This document shows positions 36,306-45,527 of a DNA stretch of 64,000 nt, piece after piece. The stretch spans positions 868,001 to 932,000 of the forward strand of contig NZ_CP044523.1 in assembly GCF_008831545.1 (NCBI RefSeq). The letters are read 5' to 3'. A program made the position numbers and the translations under genes. This DNA is from Halorussus halophilus. Its GTDB lineage: Archaea > Halobacteriota > Halobacteria > Halobacteriales > Haladaptataceae. Under the pieces are notes generated by a model. The model saw only the letters and a list, made by a program, of their open reading frames with translations, was not told the DNA's origin and ran no database searches. Every line of letters starts with the position of its first letter. Position 1 is the first letter of the stretch.

Positions 36306-36469
36306 ACCGCGAGCGGAGGCGAGATTCCTTCGGAATCTCGCCGAGCGAGCGCGTCCGAGGAACCGTCGAAGGAGGCCGCAAAGCGGCCTCCGGAGGCGGT
36401 GACGATGTGATTTTGATCCACATTTTATCGAGCATTCGCCAGAGGCGAATGCTCGCAATAAAAAGGTGG
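36306..36469 (+). repeat. Modular hairpin repeat, copy A
   Basis: Order: ACCGCGAGCG, hairpin GGCGAGATTCC-TTC-GGAATCTCGCC, GAGCGAGCGCGTCCGAGGAACC, hairpin GGAGGCCGC-AAA-GCGGCCTCC, GGAGGCGGTGACGATGTG, ATTTTGATCCACATTTTATCG, hairpin GCATTCGCC-AGA-GGCGAATGC, CTCGCAATAAAAAGGTGG. It ends 3 bp from the phoU stop codon. The rest of the 363-bp gap (36110-36305) shows nothing else clear apart from A-rich stretches upstream of the DUF502 start. Confidence 0.75.
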
Positions 36470-36472
36470 TTC

Positions 36473-37150
36473 CTAGTAGATGAGTTCGTCGCTGTTCTCG
36501 ACCATGTAGAGGGTTCGGGCGGCGATGTTGACCGCGTGGTCGCCGATGCGCTCGATGTCCCGAATCGTGAGCAGGAGTCGAGAGACGTCCTGAAGTAGGG
36601 TCTCGATTTCTTCTTCGGAGTTGTCCTTCAGTTCGGTCTCTATGAGGTCGCGGACGACGATTTCGCTCGCGCGCTCACAGAGCGAGTCGAGGTCGTCGTC
36701 GCGTTCGGCGATGTGGAAACAGCCGTCGGTGTCTTCCTCGGCGTAGGCGTCCATCGCGTCCTCGATCATGTCGAGGGTGAGTCCGCCCAGTTCTTGGATG
36801 TCCACCTCGGGGAACACGTCGCGGTCGGCTTCGAGCGTGTACTCGCCGAGGTTCGTCGCGAGGTCGCCGATGCGCTCTAAGTCGGTGATGATCTTGAACG
36901 AGGCGGCGATGAATCGCAGGTCGCTGGCGACCGGTTGCTGGAGCGCCAGCAGATCGATGCAGTCCTGTTCCAGTTCGAGATACAGTTCGTTGACTTCCTC
37001 GTCGCCGTCGATGACCTCCCACGCTTCCTCTTCGTCTTTCTGTTCGAGTGCCGATAGCCCCATCCGAAGTCGTTCCATCACGACTTCGCTCATGTAGAGG
37101 ACGTTCTCGCGGAGGTCCTCCAGTTGTTTCTGATAGTCTTCTCGTGGCAT
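36473..37150 (-). CDS. phoU: Phosphate signalling protein PhoU (downstream copy)
   Basis: 225 residues made of two three-helix PhoU repeats. MPREDYQKQLEDLRENVLYMSEVV, the metal-binding-type motif DLERIGDLATNLGEY (about 90-105) and RDIERIGDHAVNIAARTLYMVE near the end are typical. PhoU tunes phosphate uptake by the Pst transporter. It lies in the pst direction, 54 bp behind a second phoU that is clearly its paralog. Confidence 0.92.
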   Translation of the reverse strand: MPREDYQKQLEDLRENVLYMSEVVMERLRMGLSALEQKDEEEAWEVIDGDEEVNELYLELEQDCIDLLALQQPVASDLRFIAASFKIITDLERIGDLATNLGEYTLEADRDVFPEVDIQELGGLTLDMIEDAMDAYAEEDTDGCFHIAERDDDLDSLCERASEIVVRDLIETELKDNSEEEIETLLQDVSRLLLTIRDIERIGDHAVNIAARTLYMVENSDELIY

Positions 37151-37204
37151 AGTTTGGTGTCTGTGTATCTGTGATGTGTATCTGTGTGTTGTACTTTTCC
37201 CTCG

Positions 37205-37885
37205 TCACTCGATGAGCGAGGCGTCGCTCTCGACCATGTAGTAGGTGCGGGCCGCGACGTTGACCGCGTGGTCGCCGACCCGCTCTAAGTCCCGAATCGT
37301 CAGCAGTACCTGCGACACGTCTTGCATCAGCAGTTCGATTGCCTCCTCGTCGGCGTCTGTGGCGAGTTCGGTTTCGATGAGATCGCGGACGACGGTTTCG
37401 CTCGCGCGTTCGCAGTGGGTGTCGAGGTCGTCGTCTCTCTCCGCGACCGCACGACACGCTTCGCCGTCGCGTTCGTCGTAGGCGGTGAGTGCGCCCTCGA
37501 CCATCGAAATTGCTCGTTCGCCCAGTTCGGTCACGTCTACGTCCGCCAGCGTGTCGCCATCCGCGTACAGTGCGTACTCGCCGAGATTGACGGCCAAGTC
37601 CGCAATTCGCTCCAAATCGGTGATAATCTTGAACGAGGCGGCGACGAGTCGGAGGTCGCTGGCGACCGGTTGTTGGAGCGCCAGCAAGTCGATGCAGTCC
37701 TGCTCGACGGCGAGGTACCGGTCGTTGACCGCGTCGTCGCCGTCGATGACCCGCCACGCGAGTTCGTGGTCGGTTCTGTCGAGCGCCTCCAGACCGAGTC
37801 GGAGACGCCGAATCACGAGGTCTCCCATGGCGAGCACGTCCTCGCGAAGCGCTTCGAGTTGGTCTTGGTAACTGGGTCGGGACAT
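37205..37885 (-). CDS. phoU: Phosphate signalling protein PhoU (upstream copy)
   Basis: 226 residues, a close tandem paralog of the next gene; both share DLLALQQPVASDLRLVAASFKIITDLERI and the RDLERVGDHAVNVAARTYYMVE end. Both PhoU repeats are intact. Separated from pstB by a 420-bp gap holding a tandem repeat and modular repeat copy B, so it is probably transcribed from its own promoter as well as by read-through from pst. Confidence 0.92.
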   Translation of the reverse strand: MSRPSYQDQLEALREDVLAMGDLVIRRLRLGLEALDRTDHELAWRVIDGDDAVNDRYLAVEQDCIDLLALQQPVASDLRLVAASFKIITDLERIADLAVNLGEYALYADGDTLADVDVTELGERAISMVEGALTAYDERDGEACRAVAERDDDLDTHCERASETVVRDLIETELATDADEEAIELLMQDVSQVLLTIRDLERVGDHAVNVAARTYYMVESDASLIE

Positions 37886-38028
37886 GTGGCGGAGTTTCGA
37901 CGTAGTTGGGTCGCTGACGGTATTACTCTGTTCCCGCAGGCGGTGCCTGCCGACGTTCAGGCTGTGATTGACCGTGGGTCATCGTAGTGCTGTCTGCGGT
38001 TTGCGGTGGTTGCTGTGCTGTTTGTGAT

Positions 38029-38060
38029 GCGGTTGCTGTGAGGTGCGGTTGCTGTGAGGT
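38029..38060. repeat. Tandem 16-bp repeat, two exact units plus degenerate flanks
   Basis: GCGGTTGCTGTGAGGT occurs twice head to tail, within a 120-bp stretch (about 37985-38105) of related GT-rich units such as GCGGTTGCTGTGCGGT. It lies upstream of the phoU pair. No reading frame is supported here. Confidence 0.7.
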
Positions 38061-38120
38061 GCGGTGCAGTGTGGTCGCGGTTGCTGTGCGGTCTGTCGCG
38101 GTTCTTGTCCAAGCTACTGT

Positions 38121-38300
38121 ACCGCGAGCGGAGTAGGGCGCAGAGCGCGCCTCACGGAGCGAGCGCGTCCGAGGAACCGTCGAAGGAGGCCGCAAAGCGG
38201 CCTCCGGAGGCGGTGACGACGTGATTTTCATCAACGTTTTGCCAGCGAGGTCGTGTGGAAGCCAACGGCTTCCACCGACCGAGCGCAGCAAAAGGTTGAA
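38121..38300 (+). repeat. Modular hairpin repeat, copy B
   Basis: Order: ACCGCGAGCG, a short variable part, GAGCGAGCGCGTCCGAGGAACC, hairpin GGAGGCCGC-AAA-GCGGCCTCC, GGAGGCGGTGACGACGTG, ATTTTCATCAACGTTTTGCC, hairpin TGGAAGCC-AAC-GGCTTCCA, GAGCGCAGCAAAAGGTTGAA. The central block is almost base-for-base identical to copy A. It ends 5 bp from the pstB stop. Confidence 0.75.
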
Positions 38301-38305
38301 GCGTT

Positions 38306-39214
38306 TTATCCGAATTTACCCGTGATGTAGTCTTCGACGCGCTGACTCTCCGGGTTCTCGAAGATTTTGTCCGTGTCGTCGTACTCGACCAGTTCGCCAC
38401 CAGTCAGGAAGACGGCGGTCTGGTCCGAAATACGAGCGGCCTGCTGCATGCTGTGGGTGACGACGATGACCGTGTAGTCCTCGGCGAGTTGTTCGATGAG
38501 GTCTTCGATTTTCGCCGTGGCGATGGGGTCGAGTGCGGACGCCGGTTCGTCCATCAGGAGGACTTCAGGGTCGGTCGCCAGCGCGCGGGCGATGCACAGC
38601 CGTTGTTGCTGACCCCCAGAGAGGCCGAGCGCGTTGTCGTCCAGTCGGTCGCTCACCTCGTCCCAAATCGCCGCCTTGCGGAGCGACTGCTCGACGAGTT
38701 CGTCTTCTTTCTCCTTGTTCGCGCGGCCGAGGAGTTTGTCGAGCAGGCCGTCGTTGATTTCGCCGTGTTTGCGCGGGCCGTAGGAGATGTTGTCCCGAAT
38801 CGACTTCGGGAACGGGTTCGGCGACTGGAACACCATGCCGACGCGCTTGCGCAGTTCCACGAGATTGATGCCGTCCTGATAGATTTCCTCGCCGTCGAGT
38901 TCGACCGAGCCGTCGATTTCGGCGACGTTGATTCGGTCGTTCATGCGGTTCAGACACCGCAGGTACGTGGACTTCCCACAGCCGGACGGCCCGATGAGTG
39001 CCGTGACGCTGTTCTTCGGGATGTCCATCGAAACCGACTTCAGCGCGTGGTCGTCGCCGTAGTGTACGTCCAAGTCTTCGACCGACAGCTTCGGTGCGCC
39101 GTCGAAGTCGTACTCGATCCACTCGTCCTGGATTTGCTCTTCGGTCTCGCCGCTGACGGTCGTCTGACTGGTCTGTTCGTCCTCCTCGCTGGCTTGGAAC
39201 TCTGCGTTGCTCAT
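38306..39214 (-). CDS. pstB: Phosphate ABC transporter ATP-binding protein PstB
   Basis: 302 residues from [14 protein letters not shown] at 39214, chosen because it overlaps the pstA stop by 4 bp. The first 55 residues are an acidic extension. ABC motifs: Walker [11 protein letters not shown]-loop [10 protein letters not shown], signature [15 protein letters not shown], Walker [15 protein letters not shown]-loop VTHSMQQ. Energises phosphate import by PstCA. Confidence 0.96.
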   Translation of the reverse strand: MSNAEFQASEEDEQTSQTTVSGETEEQIQDEWIEYDFDGAPKLSVEDLDVHYGDDHALKSVSMDIPKNSVTALIGPSGCGKSTYLRCLNRMNDRINVAEIDGSVELDGEEIYQDGINLVELRKRVGMVFQSPNPFPKSIRDNISYGPRKHGEINDGLLDKLLGRANKEKEDELVEQSLRKAAIWDEVSDRLDDNALGLSGGQQQRLCIARALATDPEVLLMDEPASALDPIATAKIEDLIEQLAEDYTVIVVTHSMQQAARISDQTAVFLTGGELVEYDDTDKIFENPESQRVEDYITGKFG

Positions 39215-40833
39215 TGTTGTAGTTTCCTCCGGAAGTAGATCCGCGAAACGATTCCCACCGCGTAGAACGACAGCACGACGGTGAGTAGTACTAACGCCGT
39301 CGCCCACGCGAACTTGGGGTCGCTGCTGACGACGCCCGCGGTGATGGTCGCGTACAGTTTGTACGGTAGTGCGCTGATTCCCTCAAGCAGTGCCGGGTTG
39401 GCGACGAACGGTGGGTTGGACGTGAACTGGAAGCCAGCCAGTACCTTCGGTGCCGTCGGCGACTGCGGACTCCCCGCGGCGACGAGCAGCAGGGGAGCCG
39501 TCTCGCCTGCGATGCGGCCGACGCCGAGGATGACTCCCGTGATGACACCGGGCATCGCCGCTGGAAGGACGACGCTCTTGATGGTCTCCCACTGGCTGAC
39601 GCCGAGTGCCGCGCTGGCGTCACGGTACTCGTCGGGTACCGTTTTGATGGCTTCCCGACTGGTGATGAGCACCAGCGGCAGGAGCATGAACCCGAGGACG
39701 AGTTGTCCGGCCAACAGCGACAGGGTGTTGCCGAGTCGGGGCACCAAGAAGGCGTAGCCGAACAGGCCGTAGACGATGGACGGCGTACTCCACAGGCCGT
39801 TCGTGGCGATTTCGACCACGCGCGTGAATCCACCCTGTTCGGCGTACTCGGTGAGGAAGACGGCCGCACCGACGCCCAGCGGCACCGCGAACAACACGGC
39901 CCCGATGACTAGCCAGACAGTGCCGACGATGGAGGGCATCACGCCGTTCATCACGTCGTTCGACAGCGAGTAGCCGTTCATCGTGAACGGCCAGTAGAAC
40001 CAGACGCCGGGCATCTCGAAGATGACGAACCGGTCGAGTCCGGGCACGTGGAACCAGAACGCTGGTTCGGTGAACAGGCCGAGTTTGATGCCCTCGACCA
40101 TGCGCGAGAAGCCCTTGCGAGCGACGAACAGGACGAGGAGCAACAGGACGCCGAGCATCCCGAAGGCGTTGAGACCGACGAGCAGGTACGCGCCCGCTTG
40201 CCGACCACGAGTGCCGAAGCCTTCGTGGGCTTTCGCGGCGGCCCACCCGACGACCAGTGCCGAGAAGATCGTCAAGATAGGGACGACGACGGGACCGGTG
40301 AACGCCGCCGAGAATCCCTCGGGGTCCCACTCCCACTCGGCCGTCAGCGTGTTCGTCAACAGGAGCGCGCCGAGACCCAGCGAGAGGAGTCCCGCCGGGA
40401 GTGTCGAACCGACGTCCTCTCGCGGGAGGACCGTCGCGGCTCCGACGCCGACGCCCGCGAGGACGGCTATCGGAAGCCAGCCGAACGCACTCAGCCCGAG
40501 CGATTGGGAGGCGACGAGGCCACCCGCGACGACGCCGAGTAACCCGAACAGTCCACCAGTCACCAGTCCGGCGCTCCGGTCGGGCGTCGTCTCGATAAGT
40601 TCGGCCCGCGAAGCGATGCCGAGTCCGAGGACGCCCAGACCGCTCGCGGCGAGTGCCAGGCCGTAGAGGTCGAACAGTGCGATACCGAAGAAGCTCCCCT
40701 CGACTTCCGTCCACTGGAAGATGGCCGCGAAGCCGAGAATCATCGACACGACGCTGAGACCGACGACGCCGCCAGCGACGCGTTCGGCGAGCGAAGACTC
40801 GTCGGCGACCAGTGAGTGTGTGTCGTAGCTCAT
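39211..40833 (-). CDS. pstA: Phosphate ABC transporter permease PstA with long N-terminal membrane extension
   Basis: 540 residues, while typical PstA is about 280-300. Residues 1-210 contain roughly six extra hydrophobic segments (for example [17 protein letters not shown] and [16 protein letters not shown]). The permease core begins around 290 ([29 protein letters not shown]) and includes the EAA-type cytoplasmic loop ([28 protein letters not shown]). Overlaps pstC and pstB by 4 bp each. Confidence 0.94.
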   Translation of the reverse strand: MSYDTHSLVADESSLAERVAGGVVGLSVVSMILGFAAIFQWTEVEGSFFGIALFDLYGLALAASGLGVLGLGIASRAELIETTPDRSAGLVTGGLFGLLGVVAGGLVASQSLGLSAFGWLPIAVLAGVGVGAATVLPREDVGSTLPAGLLSLGLGALLLTNTLTAEWEWDPEGFSAAFTGPVVVPILTIFSALVVGWAAAKAHEGFGTRGRQAGAYLLVGLNAFGMLGVLLLLVLFVARKGFSRMVEGIKLGLFTEPAFWFHVPGLDRFVIFEMPGVWFYWPFTMNGYSLSNDVMNGVMPSIVGTVWLVIGAVLFAVPLGVGAAVFLTEYAEQGGFTRVVEIATNGLWSTPSIVYGLFGYAFLVPRLGNTLSLLAGQLVLGFMLLPLVLITSREAIKTVPDEYRDASAALGVSQWETIKSVVLPAAMPGVITGVILGVGRIAGETAPLLLVAAGSPQSPTAPKVLAGFQFTSNPPFVANPALLEGISALPYKLYATITAGVVSSDPKFAWATALVLLTVVLSFYAVGIVSRIYFRRKLQQ

Positions 40834-41903
40834 TGTTTCCCTCCGAGTTTGCGTTTCATGTGTGCCTCGATGAGTTGCGACCCGACGGAGAGGAAGAGGA
40901 CGGTGACGAACAGGACGACGCCCGCGGCGAACAGCGCGGACATCTGGAGACCGCTCGCGTTACCGTACTGGCCCGCGATGAGGCTGGTCAGCGTCTCGGT
41001 TCCGGCGAACACGTCGTACACCGGGTCTGGAAGCACCTGCTGGTGGGGCAACATCACAGTCACGGCCATCGTCTCGCCGACTGCGCGGCCGACACCGAGC
41101 AGGACTGCCGCCGAGACGCCGGAGAAAGACGCCGGGATGGTGACGCTCTTGATTGTCTGCCAGTCGGTCGAACCGAGCGCCAGCGACCCGCTCTTCATGG
41201 ACTCCGGGACGCTGTCGATGGCGTCCTCGGCCACCGAGACGACCGTCGGGAGCGCCATCACTCCGATGACGAGTGCGGCCCCGAAGAGGCTCCCGAAGTT
41301 CGCCAGCTGAAACTCTTCCATCATGTACGTGTTGATGATGACGTAGCCGATGTATCCGTAGACGATGGACGGAACACCCGCGAGAATTTCGACGCCGGGC
41401 TTGATGATTTCGCGCGCCCAGCGCGGCGCGATTTCGCTGATGAAGAGTGCGCCTGCGACGCCGAGAGGGCCTGCAATCAGCATCGCCAACAGGGTCGTCA
41501 GGAGCGTGCCCCACATCATCGGGACCAGCGAATAGATGTGAGCGTTCGTGTCCCACAGCGGCCCGCTCGTCTTCGTGACGATGTCCAGCCCCATCTTCTG
41601 GAAGATTGGGACCGACCGAATCATCAGGTAAATCGTGATGAGGCCGAGGATGAGGACCGTCGAGGCGGTCATCAGGAACATCAGCAACTTCGCGGTGTTG
41701 GCTTGGTAGGCGAACCAGCCGTAGGCCGCAGCACCGACGAAGACCAACAGTGGGAACACCGTCAACTCGGCCGCGAGGAGGAACGTGACGAGTGCGGCCA
41801 GTACCGCAGCGACGGCGACACCGTTGACCAGTCGCGCGCCACGGTCCATCTCCTCGACGGACGTGCGAGCGGACCGGACGTGCGCGTCGATGCTCTCCAT
41901 CAT
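40830..41903 (-). CDS. pstC: Phosphate ABC transporter permease PstC
   Basis: 357 residues with about eight membrane segments. SLVPMMWGTLLTTLLAMLIAGPLGVAGALFISEIAPRW and the EAA loop (SLALGSTDWQTIKSVTIPASFSGVSAAVLLGVGRAVGETM) are typical. Overlaps pstS and pstA by 4 bp each, so the transporter subunits are translationally coupled. Confidence 0.95.
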   Translation of the reverse strand: MMESIDAHVRSARTSVEEMDRGARLVNGVAVAAVLAALVTFLLAAELTVFPLLVFVGAAAYGWFAYQANTAKLLMFLMTASTVLILGLITIYLMIRSVPIFQKMGLDIVTKTSGPLWDTNAHIYSLVPMMWGTLLTTLLAMLIAGPLGVAGALFISEIAPRWAREIIKPGVEILAGVPSIVYGYIGYVIINTYMMEEFQLANFGSLFGAALVIGVMALPTVVSVAEDAIDSVPESMKSGSLALGSTDWQTIKSVTIPASFSGVSAAVLLGVGRAVGETMAVTVMLPHQQVLPDPVYDVFAGTETLTSLIAGQYGNASGLQMSALFAAGVVLFVTVLFLSVGSQLIEAHMKRKLGGKQ

Positions 41904-42991
41904 TTCGTGTCTGGGAGCTTCCCGAGTTGGTTCTCACGTCGTTTCTTGGTCAACTTCGCGTAGCCCGCGGGCTTGACGAAGCGTTCCTGTCCGAACTCGC
42001 TGACGACCATCCGCAGGAAGGCGGCTTCTTTCTTCGAGGTGCCTTCGTACGTGTAGCAGTGGAGGTCGCGCGACAGCGGATAGCCTTTGTCCGCGAGGTT
42101 CTTGCCGGGTTCGTACACTTTCCCGTCGAACTCCAACTTGACCGTCGCGGTCCCGCTCGACACGAACGCGAGTGCCATGTAGGCGATGGCGTTGTTGGAC
42201 TTCTGGACCAGCGTCTTGACTTGCTGGTTCTGGCCCTTACGCGAGTCCACGCCGGGCATCTTCGCGTCCGCAGAGCCGAGCATGTTCAGTCGGAAGGCGG
42301 TGTCGGTGCCCGACCCAACCGAACGGCCGACGACCTGCATCTCCTTGTCTTCACCGTTGTACGAAGGAATCTCCGACCAGTTCTCGATTTCGCCTTTGTA
42401 GATTTTCCGCACTTGGTCGGCGGTGAGTTTCGTGACGCCTGCTTCCTTGATTTCGTTGCTGACGACGATAGGCTGGGCGTCCACGCCGACGACGTGGTTC
42501 TTGAACTTGTTCAGTTCTTCCTCGCTCGCCTCGGGGAGTTCCGCATCGACCGGCGCACTCGCGTTGCCGATGTCCACGAGGCCGTTCTTCAGCTTCTCCA
42601 GTCCGGTCCCGGAGTGGCTAAGTCCGACCGACGCGCTGAACGGGGGAGTCGAACCGGAGCCTTCGAAGCCGTAGAGACCGCCCCAGTAGTTCGCCAGTCG
42701 CTTGTCGGTCTGGATGCCGTACTCGCTCGGCCCCCAGTATTCCTTGTCCTCGGCCGGTGGGTTCGACGTCCACACTGACGCGGCTTTGTTGGCGATGGGG
42801 TACACCGTCGAGGAACCGCCCGCCCGCAGTTGTTCAGACGACCCGCTTCCAGACTCCCCGGACGAGGTATCCTCGCTCCCGGCACCACCTGGTGGCGTCC
42901 GGCTCGTGCTGACACAGCCAGCGAGCGATGCCACGGCGGCGCTCCCTCCGAGGAGAACGGTTCGACGGCCGACAGAGGGGTTCTCCCGCAT
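41900..42991 (-). CDS. pstS: Phosphate-binding lipoprotein PstS
   Basis: 363 residues. The N-terminus has a twin-arginine motif (GRRTVLLGG) and a lipobox ASLAGC with Cys26, so it is exported by Tat and anchored by lipid outside the cell. A Ser/Gly/Glu linker leads to the binding domain: RAGGSSTVYPIANKAA, GLSHSGTGLEKL and VGRSVGSGTDTAFR carry the Ser/Thr/Arg phosphate ligands. First gene of the pstSCAB operon. Confidence 0.95.
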   Translation of the reverse strand: MRENPSVGRRTVLLGGSAAVASLAGCVSTSRTPPGGAGSEDTSSGESGSGSSEQLRAGGSSTVYPIANKAASVWTSNPPAEDKEYWGPSEYGIQTDKRLANYWGGLYGFEGSGSTPPFSASVGLSHSGTGLEKLKNGLVDIGNASAPVDAELPEASEEELNKFKNHVVGVDAQPIVVSNEIKEAGVTKLTADQVRKIYKGEIENWSEIPSYNGEDKEMQVVGRSVGSGTDTAFRLNMLGSADAKMPGVDSRKGQNQQVKTLVQKSNNAIAYMALAFVSSGTATVKLEFDGKVYEPGKNLADKGYPLSRDLHCYTYEGTSKKEAAFLRMVVSEFGQERFVKPAGYAKLTKKRRENQLGKLPDTK

Positions 42992-43260
42992 TACGATTTG
43001 GTTGCCGAAGACGAAGTAAATACCCTACTATTATTTCTATATATGTTTATTTATGCATTAGTAGCTCCGCGCCGACAGCTCACGGGAAAACCCAAAAACA
43101 GCTACAATACGGTATTGGACAGTTTATCGCCGTTTTCAACCATCGAAGCGTCGCAGATTCTCCGAATATTATTCGTGAATTATCGTTCTCTCGGCGCGGG
43201 GGGCACGACACGTATATAGATTTGAATAGATTTATTGTGGGCTGTCGCTGACCTTCGTAC
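42992..43260. promoter_or_regulatory. Divergent control region between pstSCAB and the AbrB-PhoU regulator
   Basis: For pstS, TATTTAC on the minus strand (about 43014-43021) sits 27 bp from the start codon, consistent with a leaderless mRNA; an AT-rich block (43031-43060, TATATATGTTTATTTATG) lies behind it. For the plus gene, GATTTATTG (43228-43236) has the same 27-bp spacing to 43261. Between them are overlapping palindromes CGAAT-ATT-ATTCG (43163-43175) and ATTC-GT-GAAT (43171-43180), candidate operators for phosphate control. Confidence 0.6.
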
Positions 43261-44262
43261 ATGGAGACACGGAAAGTGCAGGTGACCGGCGGTTCGACGT
43301 TCACCGTCTCGATTCCGAAAGGCTGGGCGACCGAAAACGGCATCGAGGCCGGTGAGAAAGTCGAGTTCCACCCGGAGGGCGACTCCCTGTTGCTCTCGCC
43401 TCGGACGGGCGAGGAGACGGTCGAGGGGACCGTCGATATCTCCGACCTCGAAGGGCCACAACTCACGCGCACGGTGTTCACCCTGTACGTGAGCGGATTC
43501 GACATCATCAACCTCGAAGCGACGAGGGTGACGCCCGACCAGCGCCGGACGATTCGAGACGCGACGCAGGGACTCGTCGGTCTCGAAGTCATCGAAGAAA
43601 CCGGCGACCGAGTGGTACTGCAAGACCTGCTCGACTCCTCGGAGTTGTCGATTCACAACGCCATCACGCGGATGCGCCTCGTCTCGATAACGATGCTCCA
43701 AGACGCCGTAACCGCGCTGACCGAAAACGACGACGACCTCGCGACCGACGTCATCGAGCGCGACGACGACGTGGACCGCCTCTGGTTCATGATTTCACGC
43801 GTGTTCCGCTCGGCACTTCGGAACCCGAGTACGGCCGCCGACATCGGCCTGCCCCGCGAAACGTGTTTCGACTACCACTCTAGTGCGCGACAACTCGAAC
43901 GGGTCGCCGACCACGCCGCGAAAATCGGTCAGTTCACGCGCGAAATCGAAGACGTGCCAGACGAAGTGTCGGAGGCGATTACCGACCTGCACGAAGAGGC
44001 GGCCGACATCGTGGAGATGGGCATGGACGCCCTGCTCGAAGAGGACGGCACCAAAGCCACCGAACTCGCCAACGAGACGCGCGAACGAGTCCGCGAGATG
44101 GACAAGCACACGCGAAAGGTGGACGACCTCATCCGAGAGTTGGACGCCCAGCGCGCCCAGTCGCTGAGTCTCATCGTAGACTCGCTGTCGCGGAGCGCCG
44201 ACTACGGCGGTAACATCGCCGAGACGGCTCTCCAGAAGGCCGCGCCACGTCCGGAAAATTAA
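43261..44262 (+). CDS. AbrB-PhoU fusion phosphate uptake regulator
   Basis: 333 residues. The N-terminal SpoVT/AbrB-type domain (3-48, RKVQVTGGSTFTVSIPKGWATENGIEAGEKVEF) is a DNA-binding fold; the C-terminal two thirds are PhoU-like helical repeats (DYHSSARQLERVADHAAKIGQF and SLSRSADYGGNIAE). This links DNA binding to Pst signalling. Divergent from pstS, so it probably regulates the operon and itself. Confidence 0.9.
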   Translation: METRKVQVTGGSTFTVSIPKGWATENGIEAGEKVEFHPEGDSLLLSPRTGEETVEGTVDISDLEGPQLTRTVFTLYVSGFDIINLEATRVTPDQRRTIRDATQGLVGLEVIEETGDRVVLQDLLDSSELSIHNAITRMRLVSITMLQDAVTALTENDDDLATDVIERDDDVDRLWFMISRVFRSALRNPSTAADIGLPRETCFDYHSSARQLERVADHAAKIGQFTREIEDVPDEVSEAITDLHEEAADIVEMGMDALLEEDGTKATELANETRERVREMDKHTRKVDDLIRELDAQRAQSLSLIVDSLSRSADYGGNIAETALQKAAPRPEN

Positions 44263-44297
44263 ACGAGAAGTGGGACGCTTCGGTCGGGTTCGACCAA

Positions 44298-45440
44298 CTA
44301 CAGTTCGCCGAGTTTTCGCAGGAGTTGCCCTTCGTACTCGCGGTCGCTTTCCAGACCTTTGAGTTCGATGACGTTGCGCTCTAGCTTGTCGCGCGCGACG
44401 TTGAACGCCTGTTCGGCACCGTACCCCTCGCCAGAGCCAGCGACCTGCCCGCGGTTCGTACGCAGGCGAATCTTACACTGGATGAGCGGCGTGCCACGGA
44501 GTTTCTCTTTGTGTTCGTGGAAGCGGACGTGGGCGTGTTTGACCTGCATCTTCTGGTACTTGTCGGCGATTTCCTCGACGCCTGCACGGACGGACTCGCG
44601 CGTGAGCGTCTCCAGCAGGTTGATGTTCGTGATCTGCACGTCCATCACGTCCTCCTCGGTGTAGGAGAGCGCACGAAGCACGTCGGTTTTCGTGATGACG
44701 CCACCGACGACGCGGTCGTCGTCTTCGGGCGTGACGATGAGTCCGGAGAAGTTGTTTTCGAACATCTCTTCGACGGCTTCGCGGACGGTCTCGCCGCGCG
44801 AGATGGTGATGACGCCCGAGGACATCACGTCGTACACCGGCAGGTCGAGCATCCGGTCGCCTTCGCCGGAGCGGTCCCCGCGCGTGGTCTTCTGGACGTT
44901 TCGCGTCGCGAAGTCCACGAGGTCTTGGGTCGTGACGACGCCAGTCAGGAAACCGTCGTCGTCCACGACGGGGAGTCGAGAGATGCCGTGTTCGCGCAAC
45001 AGGTTGATTGCCTGTCCGAGCGTCGCGTCCTCGGGGATGCTAATCGGGTCCTCCGAGTAGATTTGCTCGACGGTTAGCGTGTCGAGATGTTCGATGACAG
45101 CGTCCAAGATGAGGTCGCCGTCGATGATGCCCCAGAGTTGGTCGGATTCGAAGACGGGCGCTACTTTCGTTCCACCCTCGACGAGCGCGCGAGCGACGTC
45201 GCGGACGTTGTCGGTGCGCTCGACTTTCGGCGCGGGTTTCGTCATCGTCTCGACCTTGGTGTGGTCTTCGACGTGCGAACGCAGAAGCTGCTTCTGCGTG
45301 ACGACGCCTTCGTACGTGCCTGCTCGGGTCACGATGATGCCCTTCGGATTCTCTTCTTCGAACACCGCTCGGGCCTTCCCCATGTTCGATTCGGCCTCAA
45401 GCTCGATGTAATCCGTCGTTGCAATATCAGCGATGTCCAT
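44298..45440 (-). CDS. Four-CBS protein with C-terminal HPF/S30AE-like domain
   Basis: 380 residues from the ATG at 45440; a GTG six codons upstream is possible. Four CBS motifs cover about 1-270 (for example HGISRLPVVDDDGFLTGVVTTQDL and NNFSGLIVTPEDDDRVVGGVI), a module that senses adenine nucleotides. Residues 275-380 (MDVQITNINLLETLTRE then KHAHVRFHEHKEK and IQCKIRLRTNRGQV...AFNVARDKLERNV) resemble the beta-alpha-beta-beta-beta-alpha HPF/S30AE ribosome-hibernation fold. This suggests energy-dependent control of ribosomes. Confidence 0.8.
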   Translation of the reverse strand: MDIADIATTDYIELEAESNMGKARAVFEEENPKGIIVTRAGTYEGVVTQKQLLRSHVEDHTKVETMTKPAPKVERTDNVRDVARALVEGGTKVAPVFESDQLWGIIDGDLILDAVIEHLDTLTVEQIYSEDPISIPEDATLGQAINLLREHGISRLPVVDDDGFLTGVVTTQDLVDFATRNVQKTTRGDRSGEGDRMLDLPVYDVMSSGVITISRGETVREAVEEMFENNFSGLIVTPEDDDRVVGGVITKTDVLRALSYTEEDVMDVQITNINLLETLTRESVRAGVEEIADKYQKMQVKHAHVRFHEHKEKLRGTPLIQCKIRLRTNRGQVAGSGEGYGAEQAFNVARDKLERNVIELKGLESDREYEGQLLRKLGEL

Positions 45441-45527
45441 CTTCGAGTAGAACGACACGGCCTACGCTATTGAAACTTACCGCAGGTCGGCGGGGGATTT
45501 TTGCTGCAACCGGTCGAAGTAGACCGG

